DNA of 64,000 bases from Holothuria scabra (Eukaryota; Echinodermata; Holothuroidea; Aspidochirotida; Holothuriidae). Shown here one piece after another: positions 11,901 to 27,200 of this stretch (position 1 is its first letter; each line of letters begins with the position of its first letter). The translations under genes and the position numbers were made by a program. The notes beneath the pieces were generated by a model. The model was not told where the DNA came from and ran no database searches. It saw nothing but the letters and a program-made list of their open reading frames with translations. Location of the stretch: NCBI GenBank assembly GCA_037179385.1, contig CM074190.1, positions 9,569,706 to 9,633,705 of the forward strand, written 5' to 3'.

Positions 11901-12253
11901 AGTACTAATATTACATGAAATCTATAATTAAATTTTTGTGGCCTTACTAAAATTCAACTTGTATTTGCTTGGTGATCCTTCAAAAACACTACCTCATTTC
12001 CATATGTATTTATCCTTGTAATCAAACTTGATATTATCACCAATACACAATGTGGTCAGAGAGAGAAAAACACCCATTGTATTTCTCTCAAATAAGTTAT
12101 TTTTACCTGCTCTCAAATAAAACTTGCTATTACTTTAAAACAGTCTACCACCAAAAATGATAGGGCCCACCTTCTCCCTATGACAAATCTATGTACCAAA
12201 TCCAAGTTCCATCCAACCTTTCCTCGTTGAGTTAGAGTGTACCAAAGCAAGTG

Positions 12254-12288
<35 letters not shown>

Positions 12289-15200
12289 CACACACATGCA
12301 CACACACGCCACCCTGACTACATAGGTTTCTTTGCTACCGCAAGGAACCAATAATACTGCAAGTCTCATTCCTCAATGCTTTTTTCGGAGCTCGGAGCTG
12401 CCGCAAGCGGTTATGGTAGATGTTGTGTACATACTACCGTTTATAAATGAGGATTGCTACTGAACAGAGAATACTATTGCACTTGTGTTCTGATTGGTTA
12501 ATTTCATGTCAGTTGATGTGACGTCTCTACACTGAGCCTTCTTAAAGGCGATCGATGTTGGGATTCCAATTTTTTTGTCTTTTTTGTAATTATTAGAATT
12601 TTGTTAATGAAACAGCCCAATGTGCTTCCTTAATATATAAATGGCAGGGACTTTAAGGTGGAAAATATATATTAAGATCAATCAAGTTATTGTGATAGCC
12701 CGATGGTATTTGAGTTCTAACGAATGAGAAAAAAGCATTATTAATGGATAATTTCGAGACGGCTTGTTCACAGAAACTTAGGCTGTACCAGTCTTGGGCA
12801 AACCAAGATTGCTTTAAGCCCCGAAAAAAGGACGATAAAGTAGCCAATAAATGCAGACAGTAGATTTTTGAGCAAGCTATCTGCACAGTACAGATGGTTT
12901 GAACAAAAACTTAAAAGCTGCACATTACACATCATACTGCATAGGCCTACACTGTATTAGTGCTTGCACGTGGTACCAAAAAGGAGGAACTTGGTACCTG
13001 ATCCCCATATCTGGTTTTCGGTGACTAAAACATGACAATATTTTGTCTGGCATGCTCCCCAATACATACATAGTATTTTCCGAGAGGTAGTGATCACATT
13101 CACAAGTTCAAAAACACTTCACTTGTCAAGATCTTGACGTGGCTCACTCTGTGTTGATTCATAAATCCTAAATTGAAATGCTGTTTAACATGCCGTAAAA
13201 ATATAAGTTCAATTACAGTTCAATGTAAACAAAGATGTCAATTTAATTTCAAACTTTGCGCTATTGTAACTAGCCCGATGCATACTGTAGAAGAAAATAC
13301 CAGTGATTGGATACTTTGGTCATGGATCTGGGTATTAGTAGTGACTGATGCCTAATATGGCGGGCACATGGAATTTCACTTCCAAGTAATCTGACGCAGT
13401 GTTACAATTTTATATACGTTTGGGCCCCGAGTTTGGGTTTCTACAACAACTCTCCTCCGAATCCCAATTTGCTTAGGCTATCTACAAAGGTTCGATCTCC
13501 GCCTCGGTTTAGAATTTCTGACTGCTAAAATTTTGGAACCTATTTCCGCAGCAACGGTCGTGCCCCGTGTGGATACTTTAGTCTCTATTTGATAATTACT
13601 GTACATATTTCATGTATCCTTTGCCCATCCCATCCCAACTGAATATTACGTTCCCCTCCCCCCTCCTCATGCTAGCGTGTCAGCTATATAATAAAGGAAA
13701 GCCTTGTGTGTGTTAAATTACTTTCAAATCTTAACGCGCATGCAGGGCTCATGACCGTACAGTATACGGGCTATTTTTTGGAAGATTGGCGGTTTTTGAC
13801 CGACCCCAGACCTGTTTAACTTTCAAGTTCGCTGCCCAATTGAGACAAAATATCTGCTTAAAGTCGTCAGATTTCTGAAATTTGGTGCTGCTTTCTCCGC
13901 CACTTAGCTTGTACAGCCTTTATAATGATCGGACCTAAAACATTAACTGTGTACTACGACGCACGTCCCATTTTGGAAAACCGTCAAATTGTCTTGTCAA
14001 AATCTTGACAGCGCAAAAAGCAAGAGTCATATTGACAGGCAACTGTTTATTTAGCCCTCTATCTTCTGGAATTGGTTGGACACAGAATTTTCAAAGATAC
14101 AGGTTTACCATTAGCTATACCTTACTTAATTAAGTGCCGATGGAATTATCTGCATGATTATTGTTTTACACGATAGGCACCATTTTTCCTAGGTACCATT
14201 TCAGAGCAAGAAATATTTTACAAATTATTGGCCCGCTTTAAGGAAAGGGACAAAACGATGTTCACCAGCCAGTGTAATGATCAAATAAAGCATCAAAAAT
14301 AAACGATTGCTGTCTAAAAAACTTGAAAGTCAATTGGGCGACTTTTCAAATATTGGGCGGGGGGGGGGTCTCCTTACAACGGGATCGCCCTGTCCCAAGG
14401 AATTGCGGCTCATGCATAGCAATCACACGACGGTGCCATGCACCAACTGCACAGAAGGTACCAATGCATCGCAGAAACTAGAACTCAAACTAGTAAAATC
14501 ATCAGTATTCAGTACTGCAATTGAAAGGAATGTCATTATGCCGAAATATAACCTTCAAGTTCAAAGCCACTTGATAAATTTCAGTGCAATTTAAACGGGG
14601 AATGTTCACATGAATCTTTGTGATGCACCATTTCAATCATAAATTTAAAATAGGGATTTTGCCGTTTCACGTTAATTTCGCAAAACTAGTACTTGCTCTG
14701 CCAAGAAGGAACTTGCTTTCTTTCTACAATTTGCGTGATCCTCGAACGATCGCTACTTCATTAGCAAATGTTTTAATAGTGTTTTTGGAATATTGTCAAT
14801 GCATTTGTCGATAAAATTAACTTCAATGTGATAATACACGGCATTATATGACTGAGAAGGCTCCAGCTGTGTGTGTGACAGAAACTCCCACACGAACGTT
14901 CTTTTAAAAATTTACACAGTGAAGCACTTGGACTTAACCGGTAAATCCCTCTAAAAACATCGCTACACAGTAATGTGAAACTGGCAAACTTGCTTTGGTG
15001 TATTGATAGCTACCGTACTGCAGTGGTGTTATGATACAACGGATTGAAGTGCGATGCATGCCGTGGGATGCAAACACGGATTTTTCTGTATTTTATTCAG
15101 GAGCGCGGTTCTATTGCTCTCCTGCAGAAATTAAGAAGTGTGGATATTTTGGAGAGCGACGATTTGCTATTTTTTTTTCTTATAAATTTAAGGAGCGCGC

Positions 15201-18200
15201 TCCTTATTTGAAAATCAAGCCCGACTAGCTCTGCACTGCTGCTGCATTACAAGGGCCTTTTACCACTTGTAAAATGAATGAGTGAATGAGAGTTACTTAG
15301 CCCTTTACGTTTATTTCGTGTCAGTTCTCATACACTAAGAACTTGTTTCCTTTCTTTTGAAAGTGCCATGCAGTAGTGTCCACTGCTCTTTGTGGGTATT
15401 GTATACTTGAATAAACTTTGGGGAAGCAAAGGCACACATGCTTGTGACCATCCTTTTGTCTGTGAAAACCACAAGAGCATCAATGTCAGTTTCGGGAGAG
15501 GACAAAAGGATGAGAGCGGGGAATACCACGCAGTTGTGTATGCGGGACTGTAAGAAGCTTAAAAGATTATTTCGGGATCATTTAGAGTAGTTACTTTTTG
15601 GCATATCTGTATCTCCCAGAGAAAATGCACTGCTATTTTGAGAAAATAGAGTCCCCTATGACAAAGGATTTTTGTCCCGGCTCTATTACAAAGGATTTTT
15701 AGGGCTTGGAATCTGCAAATCATCCCTAGTGCTCCTTCAAAAACTAGCAATGGAAAAGTGGTTCTATGTGTTAAACCAAAAGAAACTAGAAATATGTACT
15801 TGCATGGCAAGTACTAATGGAAGCCTTGAAAATGTCTGACAGTGGTATGTTTTGCAGTGAACAGAAGGAAAGCATTCTAACACTAAGCTTGCACACAGAT
15901 GGCAGGTCCTACTGTACCACGCCCTATCAATATAGCCTTTGAGACTTTGGGTCCTACATAGTTCATGTACAAACAGCTTATGTATGCCTCTTTCGCCCAA
16001 TCTCGTGCAAGCAAACTACAGGTAGCACACCACCATTAGCAGAACGGCTTTCCCAGGAAAAGTAGTTCCAAATTACACCGTCAATTTAAGGTCCTCTTTG
16101 AGTGTAAACTGCTCACATTAGAACAATCAGTTGCTGTTAATTTTTTTGTGGATATGAAAGAGGGGATGCTAATGTGTAAGTGATGCAAAATTGGGATGGA
16201 TTGAAGGTAATTTAGACCATTTCAGTACTTGCACTGTCACTGTCACTGGGGATTAAAAGGGGTGGGCGCAGAGCCCATAAACTGCTTCCCCATGTAGCTC
16301 AAAATCTAAATGGTCATGCTCTGGTGAATTTGTGATGCCATGATAGACCAACTCCTTTGCTTTCATGAAAGGAGAAGCTTTAGAGGGGTGTGAACTTTGA
16401 CATGACTGTGGGGGGGGGGGCATTTAATGAAGGCAAAATAGTGTGTAAGTCAATGGAGAAATTAATGGTGGTGTGCTCCCTACATATGTTGAGTCATCTC
16501 ACAAACTTAGTTCAGTTTCTTTTGTGCATTGATTACACCAAATTATTTCAAAGTTGTTTAGATATCAATAAAACGTTTGAATCAGTTTCCACCTTACACC
16601 TTTCCTCAAACCAAAAGAGACTTAATGCACAACAATACCTTTCATTTTAGATCTACCTTTCTACTTGCACAATACTAGTTTACTGAGTTGTTGTTAGGAA
16701 TAATTCCCATTTGTTAAAATAGTTAAGCTGCTAGCAAATTATTTTATTCCACCATATATTGAGGCAAGCATTCGTACATACCTGCAGGACTGGTTGGGCA
16801 TCAAAATAATCTTCATTGGCTTGAGGGGTTGTCCCATCATCATGGGGTGTCACTCCATCCCCCATTCCTCTTCTATATATACAGTTCATAAGCGTGGCAT
16901 GTAATTTGACCCGGTCATATTCTACCTTGCCCAGTCCAGATGACTGAAACCTCTCCATCAATGTATCAGCAATAACTTGCAATCTAAATGCAAGGAAGAA
17001 GAATTTATAGATATATATATATATGCAATACAATCATGTAGACTGACTAATCAAATTTACAGTGCTTAATTTTGAGTCATCAATGCCCATCATGGTCAGA
17101 GTATATTCATGGGATTTTCCATACACAAGTAACTTATATATCTCAGACTTCTTACAATACAGACAAAGGTATTCAATATTATTGGAGTGTTGCCATGGAA
17201 CCCACATGTACATTGTTATTGCATTAGTTTTATATACTTGTTAAGTAGTTTGGTTTTAAGGTAAAATGGCACGTTTTGTGAAGAAAACACTTGGGAAACT
17301 GATTTTCAAGTAAAAAAATAAAACTTGATCAAAATCATTGAAGGCACAACCAATTGGCAAATTTTTTGTAGACCAAATGAAAGTGTGCAACCAATATTTG
17401 ATATAGCTGAGCTTTTTCGAACAATGCCAACTCCATCTCAAATTTACCTATACCTAACTTTGTCAAAAACTGTTGTTATATTATAAATACCAATTACATG
17501 CCCATTCACGCATATGAAAATAGCCCTGAAGGTTGACACTTGAAAGCAGCTTCTCTCAGATGAAACTGAAAGGGATCTAACCCTTCAAAGCACTAGGAGT
17601 AATCTGATTACATTCTTGCCAGCATTTATTTCGGCCAGCACTTATATGAACCCCTGAAATGTTGGGCTTCTATTGAACAAGAATGGAAATCGAAGCTGAT
17701 GATCATTGAAGCAACTAATTGAAGTAATGAACCAGTGGTTGAGTACTTTAATTTGGAACCACAGTTTTTCCCTAAAACTGTGGTAGCCATGTTGGATTAC
17801 CCTGAAGGTACTGTAGATATTTGCCATGCTTTGATAACATAATCTTTGGCCTGTAATATAAGAAGTCAAAGGTGAACCAACCTTTAGGCTGCACATGTAA
17901 TTGCACAAACTAAAGGTACCACACACTTTACACTTTGCTAAAAAAAAAAACTTTCTCAGCTTACCTGAAAATGGTTAACCAAAAGATATGAGTATTGGTT
18001 TTGCGAAAAGAAAAGTACTGGAAAAATAGGAAGTGTGATTAAAAAAAAGGAAAATTTGACCTTTATGTATGACCTTTATTCTTACCTTTGCTACTGATCA
18101 TTTGATTAGACTTAAGCATGTCTCTAGATGACCCATTGGCCATTTGATGCAGCACCTCCGTGCAACTATCACTTGGGTCTATTGTTTGAGATTTAAACAT

Positions 18201-21200
18201 GCACTTCAGCACAACCTTTCAGATTATTACTCTTTTACTCCATTTCTTTATAAAGTTTTTGATCAGCATTATTACAATATTCACAGATATTTACATTGTG
18301 AAGCTTGAAATCGAGGCGAACGCACTCAACCTTTTAGAATAAATATCCCCAATGGGCTACCGTAAGTCAAAAACCAGGCACACAGCCACAGGATGGGATT
18401 TTTTGAGCTTTCAGATGGTGAGGCATTATAGTGGGTTGTGTCCATTGTAGAAATATGAAGAATTTATGAATATTCATTAATCATCCACAATTTATAGCAA
18501 GAATCACATTCTTACTTGTTTGAGTGATCTTGTGGTTCTATCTTGGCATAAAGGATTCTTACTCTGCTTGGGTCATCATTCATATATTCTAGTCCTTTGA
18601 CATCAACTTTGCAAGGTTTACCTAGTAAAAGAGGTCTGAAATAAAAAAAAAAAATAAACTTAAGGAACCAGTTGGGTAAAATGTAACAAAAAGGTAAAGT
18701 ACAAGACTAGACACACACTTTCTTGCCTGGCAAAAATGGTTTCTTCCAGAAAAAGGTATAATTTCTCACAATCTTTCACAAATAGTTGCTCGAAAGAAGC
18801 AAATATTTCCCAACTTACCAGAATTTCTATATAAATGTGAAAACTTCCTGGCAAAAGAGCTGTCCATAAACCTGTTTTTTTTTTCTTTTTGATTTTCTGT
18901 TGTGACTTTTTCTTTAGTTTGGCTTCCTGAATAGAAATATTTAAAGTCAATTGCTGATGACTTGTACATTCTGGTGCAATGCTCCTCCTAATTATTTCTT
19001 ACACTGCACCCCCTTCTCTGCCCCTATACCTTTTAGATGATTGTAACTTCAGTTTAAAGATAATAAATGCCTAGATTACCAGTAACCATGGATGCACACA
19101 CCAATTGCAACCTCATAGTTTAAAGGCAGTATGCAGAGATTGGAAGGCACAGTACTGTATACTGAAAGAGAGACATTCAGCATTTACAATATTTCATTAA
19201 AATGGACCAAGAAGAGCTACCAACAATGGAAAGGTCATCACTGCCTTAGGCCACAAAATGTCAGCCCCAGATCCCTAAGATAAAAAACCCAAACCAGATT
19301 TTGGTTTACTGTATGGTAGTCTAAGTTTGGTTCATGTGAAGGCTGACCTATGCTCCTAATAGCAGATATTGCTCTCTGGCTGAATTGGTTTACCTAACAT
19401 ATCTGAAACCAAACCTGAACTTAAATTATATTTGTAACTGTATCTGAACTTTGCCTCCTTATTTAGCTGACACTTAATACAACATTTATGTTGGCATTCA
19501 TCAAATCCTATCCAACTACCTACTGTAATACCTCCTGCCCTCACATTATCTGCACTCTGGAAAAGAGTGGAACATCTGATACATCTACAGCATAGCCTGT
19601 AAAAAAGCACTGTTTTTTCCTACTTTCAGTTTCAGACAAATTTTTCTATGACCTGAAACTCAAAAAAAAGAACAAACAGCATTTACTTACTCAATAACTT
19701 CGGCTTTGCATTTTTCCAATAGTTCTACTGCTTTCATCTAAAGGGAAAAAAGGAAGAAACTAATGACCCAATGCAATGAATTAACAACATGTGACAACAT
19801 AAAGGTATTAAAAAAGTCATGTTTCCAGCTGCTTATTTCCTTGAAAGAAAGTCAATTTTCCCACAACTTTCATTAAACCTGTATTAAACAAGCCAAATTT
19901 TCCTCCAAGTACTAGAATTACACTTGGTGCAAGGCGCCTTCCAAATAGCTGGTATTTTCACCCCTGGTCATGTCAATAAATGGGGGATTTTTCTTTTCAA
20001 GATTTTTATACTCAAAATGACAGATCTAAACAATACATACAATATGTTTCTAAAACCAGAGAGCCAAAAGCTTTAGTAATTCATTGCCAATGAAATGTTA
20101 GCCTAGGTGTTTCCAAATTGAAATTGTTTGTTATTAAAATGGTCAAAAACAAAAGTGATTTCTTTCTCAATATTAGAAATGCAAATGCTGCAACATACTG
20201 TATATGAGATCAAAATTGGTTACCCTCATTGATATAATATATCATGGAAAATCAATGGCCCTCTAAGCCTTCATAAAATTCCCTGACTTTTCCAGGACTT
20301 TTTGAAAACTTGTTCATTTTCCCTGAATTTCCAGGCCTGGAAATTCATATTTAAGTTTTCCCTGACTTTCCAGAAATTCCAGGACCTGTGCGAACCCTGT
20401 ATATTGTTTTTTGAGTTCTGACCTCTGATGACCCAACTAAAATGACAGGTTTCATCTATTAAATATGGGCAATGCACATGCTAAATCTGAGATACTTCAC
20501 TGCTACCCTCCTTAAAATATCATTTTAGCAAATATTTGAAATTTTGACCTTTGTAGAACCAATCACCTTTGCACTTCATCAAAAATGATAAGAGTTTCTC
20601 CATGTACTTGATATGGGCAATGTACAAACTAAGTGCGAGATTCATCACTGTCATTCATCTGGAGATGACATGACACCAAAAACAATAAGGATCACCTACT
20701 CATGTAATGTGTGAAAAAAATTATGTCAATTGAAGCAAATTTAGGGAACTTATGATCTTTAGAAGCTGGCAGAGGTATACCACGCTTTTAGTACAAAACA
20801 AAACGTGAAAATGGGTGACTGAACTTTGAGCTGAAATAGCAAAAATCTCTATGGTAATGATATGGTACATTGAAAATGTCATGAATGGCCAATTGGCCAA
20901 CTTGTCAGCCTTTCTTATGAGTGGTAGCTTGTATCTAGTGAAAAAATCCACAAGCTTTTAGAGGACAGTTTACTTTTGGATTAAGAGTGTAAGCCAATGG
21001 AAGTATTAAAATGGGTGTATGTAACTGTATCTTGAATTACTTTCAGGAAGTGAAATATCACCAAATATGCCAACAACCTACCACTTCTTTCTTTGTTAAG
21101 AGTACCAGGGTGGCAATTGTTAGATGTAACTTGTCCGGATTCTGAAAAACGTTCTCATCCAGACCTGAGGCCTTTTAATAAAAGAAAAGCAAAAGTCAAT

Positions 21201-24200
21201 TTAATCAATTTACATGGGGAAAAATAATACAGTAGCACATAATTTGTATACATTAAACCATATACCATACTATCAATAATGTTATCCTTTCAGTGGACCA
21301 TGAAACTTATCTCCTCTTAAGCTTGGTCTTCCAAACTTTTTATTAGTATTATCAAGTGAAATTTGTGCTCCTTTTGATTATCACATCTAAATTTGGTGAA
21401 ATATCAATATGGATGTAGACAAATCCAAATAGTCGAAAGAAAGTCTGATGAAGTCTGATGTTTTTTGACATACTATGAGATTCATGAGCCTTAATTTTTC
21501 AAATTCTAAGCTTCACTGTATCATGAATGATTTTACTCTAAAACACTAGATTCCCTCAATTTCATGAGGGTATAGAATTGTATATAAAATTTAGATGATT
21601 CAAAGCTGAAGGCTTAACTAAGGCTCACTTATGGCCACCTTCACCAGTGGCTATGTAGGATTTGTCTCAAGCACAACACCATCAGTCACAAAATAGAGGC
21701 ATGGAGTACAACCTGTAAAAATAAGATCACACTTTGGGCTCAATCAGGTAGAATAATGAAATTCAAGGACTTGAAACAGTGTACACGTACATCATTAGTA
21801 GAAATTTCACAACACATGGTTCAGACTTTAAAACTATAGGGCACCATAAACACAGTGTAGAGATATATTCAATTTTTTTGATAAATCCACACCCTAACCC
21901 CCTATATTTAAATAGTGGCTAAACATAACAAATAGTTCCCACTGATTATTCATTTCAGTGGCATAGCTAGTGGGGCCTAGGCCTCCCAGATTTTCTTCAG
22001 ACTACCCAGATTTTTTGCATCCTGATAAAGTAATTGACAAAAACTAAAATGTTTGAACAGAAATAAACGTTGAAGTATTTCCTTCAAAAACAGGAAACAA
22101 GAGGGCAATCCACAGAGTTGCATACAGTATCTCATTGCTAACATGTGCGCAAGTTGGATATGGAACTGTAAAAAGGATCGGATACAGGAAAGCACAGATC
22201 CTTCAGCAATTTTGTAAATTAGACGTTAACATGATCAGAAGGGATGGCTCACTAAACTGATATGGATATGGACACAAGGATTAAAAAAGTAAGATGCTTT
22301 TGGGGATGCTTTAGACAAGTGAGTAATTGCTATTATTCATGCCCTAGCTGGGCGTACTCTCCATTTTGACACAACGGCAAACTTCATGTGTGTCGAGCTG
22401 ATATGCACATCAAGTGCGTCTCAGTCAAGAAACTGGGTGTGTGTGCCATGTTGAACGAGTGCTGGCCTGTGGCAAATCCTAGCCTGTGGCAAGGAAATTG
22501 TCACGTACGTTTCTTTGGCAATGCTTCAAAACCACCAAGTTTTAAGGGCACTAATATGTAAGATAGGCCCTATGCCAAACCTAATGTTATTCACCCTCAG
22601 TTTCATATCTTGCCAGGTTATAACACAAGCCTGAATAGCATAGGTCTAGCCATGCCTAAGCCCCAGACTTAGCCTACATACCTTTAACCAACTTCAGATT
22701 TCAAGACAATTGCCCTAGGTTGGACTTTAACTTTCATACTACTAGGCTTAACAGTTACAGCAACTTTGGAGTGAAAACAACTGTCTGCATAAACCATATA
22801 TATGGGAACACTCTAGATGTAAGGGCTATCAAAGTTAAGTGCGAGCAGGAACTTAAAAATATCACTGCAGCATACAAGCAGGTGAAATAAGAATTTGAGT
22901 TGTGAAGACAAGACTGCTACTAAGAAGTACTAGACTAGGCCTGAGGCCCAGTGTAGCTTATTTATGAATTGATGAAAAATAGGCTAGTAACAAAACATTA
23001 ACCTTTGACCATCTGTAACATAACTAAGAGTTATAGTAAGAGTAATAGTAAATACCAACTAGAAAGCCAAAAGGCTTAGTGATTCCTTGCCATATGATAT
23101 ATTGTAATAATGAACATGGATGCCCACATGACAAGCATGAGATCCCTCACAAATACTGAGGTATACTAGTAAGGTCAAAACCTTTTGAGATAATGTGACC
23201 CAAAATGACCTTTCACACTCACTTAAAACAATAGGGAGCAACTACCTAACAAGACCATCAACATGCTAAATATGAGCAATTCACAAACTGAGTATGAGAT
23301 TCCTCCACAGTTCAATAAGCACATAAAATGTCATGTCTTCAAGGTTTTGCCCTTTTGTGACCCCAACCTTTGACCTCCACAAACAAGAGAAATCTCCCAC
23401 ACAGTTATGATGCTGGTAAGCTATGTTGTATATTAACTTGATAAACAGATATTTTTGAAACATGCTCCTTTAAATAAAAATTTTGGGTATTGAAGATAGC
23501 TCTCTATATAATGATGTCTCTATGATCCAAAAAGTTGACTGCATTGAGGTTAGTGTTACAACATGCCCTAATCCTAACAGGCATCCATAAATTGGAACAT
23601 GCAGTAGAGACATCTCAACAGAAAGGTGTAACCTTGGCTACTGGTGGTGGTCCTTTGTATTTGTTTTTTGGTGTAATGCCCTTCCCAATGACTATGATAT
23701 CCTTGGAAATTAACAAAAAATGGGAACCCTAATAATCCAGAAATTAACAAGATTTGTAATTTGCCTTAAATTGTCTGCTTGTAGGAACACCACATAACAG
23801 AGTACAAGTCAAGTGCCCTTTGTTTGATACACAGTAGATACTATTATGCTTGTTTTGATTACATAACTACAGTACTTTCTGAAAAACAAGCCTTACTAAG
23901 AGGGCTACTGTAAATAGGTGTCAGACAGGTAGGAAAAGATTAAATCCATTGAGCTGTATGATTCAATGAGAAAACCCCTCAGGACACTGTGGCAGTCAAA
24001 CGTGATGAATTAGGTATTAAAGATAACAGTGACCAGCAATTCTCACAGACCCTGGTGGGTCAGTTACAATTTGACTCATTCAATTAGGCAATCTCAGTTC
24101 AAGCATGCTCGGGGGTATTTGATCCAAATGATCAGTTATTTAGTTCTTTTTATAAAACTAATTACCCGTGGTTTATTTAATTATCTAGTTCCCACTTCCA

Positions 24201-27200
24201 TGTCGTTATGAGGACAGTGGCACAAGGTTTGTCTGTAACTTTTAACAATCTTTGATACTAAATTTAATGTTATCTTCATATTTTCTTTAGGGTTATTGAA
24301 GAAACAATGCTTGTATGTTCTAAAAGAAATTTTGGGCATCATATAGAGCACTTGATCTGTTAAAAGTTTACACTTATGAAGTTCCCCACTGAACAATTCC
24401 TCTGCTTTGTGGGCATGGAAACTTTCTCCAATATGTTCAGACTATGTCCCCAAATAACCCTCATACAGCCTTTGTTTAACTCACATATTTCATGAAACTC
24501 TATAGGCCGAGATACTTATGGCAAAATCAGCATACCTATGACAAAGATAAATTAACTAACATGTCAGCCTGATGAACAGTTTTTTTTTCCATTTTAACTT
24601 TTTCAGATTTTGTTCTACCCACTTACTCTTATGCCTATTAATACTGGCACTAAATGTTATAGGTCAAAACTTCAAACCAAAATCAACATAAATACTGTAC
24701 CAAATGCACTTTTGTGCACTTTAGACATTCTTAATACAGTGAGATTGATTCAGTACATATTCTGAAATTGCCCAACTTGATCATTTACATAATGAAGTGG
24801 ATTCCAAAAGCTTACCAAATGCATCTTACATTACCCATGCCATTCAAAACTCTTCACCCTATGCACTAATGAATATTAACCCTAACACTTAGCCTTTTGA
24901 GATATAGTGTCTGCAAGGTTTAACCTCTGATGACCCTAAATGACCTTTGACCTCCAGTAAAAACAATAAGGATCATCTACTCAATATGGACAATCCACAT
25001 GCTAAGTACGAGATTACTCACAGTTACCCTTCTTGAGATATACTGTTTACAAAGTTTTGACCTTTTTACCTCCGATGACCCCAAATGACCTTTGACCTCC
25101 ACCAAAAACATTAGGGACCATCTACTTAACATAGACAATCCACTTGCTATGTATAAGATCCCTCACAGTTACCCTTCTTGAGATACAGTGATTACAAGGT
25201 TTTGACCTTTTTACCTCTGGTGACACCAAATGACCTTTGACCTCCACCAAAAACAATAGGGATCATCTGCTCAATATGGGCAATCTGCATGGTAAGTATG
25301 AGATCACTCACATTTTTCCTTCTGGAGATATCGTGTTTACAAGCAATTTCCACGGTATTTACCATTTGACACCTGGCGACCCCAAATGACCTTTGACCTC
25401 TACCAAAAATAATAGGGACCTTCTACTCAATGTGGGCAATCTACATGCCAAGTTTGAGATCTCTCAGATTTACCCTTCTTGAGATATCGTGTTTACAAGC
25501 GGGTGTCACACACACGCATACACACACACACTCACGACATCACCATCGCATAGATTCCTTGCCTGCCTTCGGCAGGGAATCAAAAAAGTATCTGATCCCC
25601 TGTCACATGACCTTCAGGTTGCCCTGAAACTACATATTTTGGTAGAACTAAGCTACCCTATTATCAGGCTTTCAAGCAGACCCAGACAAAAAAGTAGGAG
25701 AAAAGAGGGACCAGGATTTTGCAATAAGTAGGAGAACTTTTTAGTCTAAGATCATTACTTTTCCATAAAACACATGAACAGTAACATGGACTCTAAACAA
25801 TCAAATAAAGTACTGTGTAGAAACCAGAAAATATCCAACATGTATGTGAAAAACATTCCAAAATTTAACCTTTTTATGCACAATCACAGTTTGGCTAACT
25901 AGCATGTGTACTTTATTGAGAGCATTTCATGGAATACAATATCAAAAAGCCTTTTGTAGTGCAGTTATTCTCCACAAAAAGTAATGACAAAATGAACGTG
26001 ATGGCCTCCACCCCTTACAGCCATCCGATCCACCTACTTTATTTATCAAGGCAGCTTTAAAAAAAGAATTAACACTGCTGCCAGAGTAATAATCAAAATC
26101 TACATTTAACAAGAGCCCAAGGGCACTATGGTTCCTTGTATTTATGATAATTTTGTATTTATTCAACCCCAATGACTTCTGGCCATCACCCAAAAACACA
26201 GGGGCACATTTAACTTTGGAAATCATACAAACACTTGCAGTTTGGGAGAAATTGAACACTTGGATTTTTCAAGTTATCACAATGCATACTGTACCTCCCA
26301 TTTCCATGTGACAAATACATACACTCATCACCTTTCACTAAAATGCCATTTACTTGAGTTTGGGGCAGTACAGGAGGGTAGTTAATTGCCTTTTTGGTCC
26401 AAGACCAAGAAACTAACATAGCTCTGTAATTTTATCTAATGACTGACTTTTAACTTGACCTTTCAAAAAACTGGGGCCAAAGCTTGCATCTTAAATGTTC
26501 AACTTATGAAATGTATACTACTATAAGTAGTTATGCAACAACATTTTAACATTTTTACCACTGATTCACAATTAAGGAAAACTGCCTTATTTTAAATGAT
26601 CAATGCCACCCAATGCTCTAATGGATATCTTTAGATGACATCTTTTACATTTTTGCCAACCACACTTTCAGGACTTCCTAATTTATACTGAGAATTTATA
26701 AAAACCTAAAAGGAATAGACTGTTTTTTACAGAGTATGTGTGTTGCATTACTACTGGTACATAAAAATTTTCATATAACATAAACACTGAGAAGTGAGTA
26801 TTCAGTCAAAGAGTTCACATTAAAACATCTCCTGTCAACCAGGAAACAAAATAAATAACTCATAAGAACTTTGAACACATCAAATGCAAACATGGTTATT
26901 TCAGGAGTTTTTTAATCCTTTAAAACTACAACAAGGACAGGTTTCCTAGACCCATAAAAATAATCTGAATCCTGAACTAAAATGTTTAAGATTTTGGGGG
27001 ACAAGATTGTATAATTTAGAGAATTTTAAAAGCAGCATACTGCACAGGTACAGAGTACATCTATGAAGTCATTCTAACTGAAGGCTGGAAATCAGTCACC
27101 TTCAACATTTTGCAAATATTCCAAACATTTGGCACAAGGTCACCAATGACCCCCACAAAATCCAAAAACAATAGAAGATTTTCAGTCTAAGACAAATACA

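Noticed and set aside
24870..25590. CRISPR-like array
   Set aside because: Repeat units are long (145-156 bp) and degenerate with no short identical repeats and unique spacers, in a eukaryotic intron.
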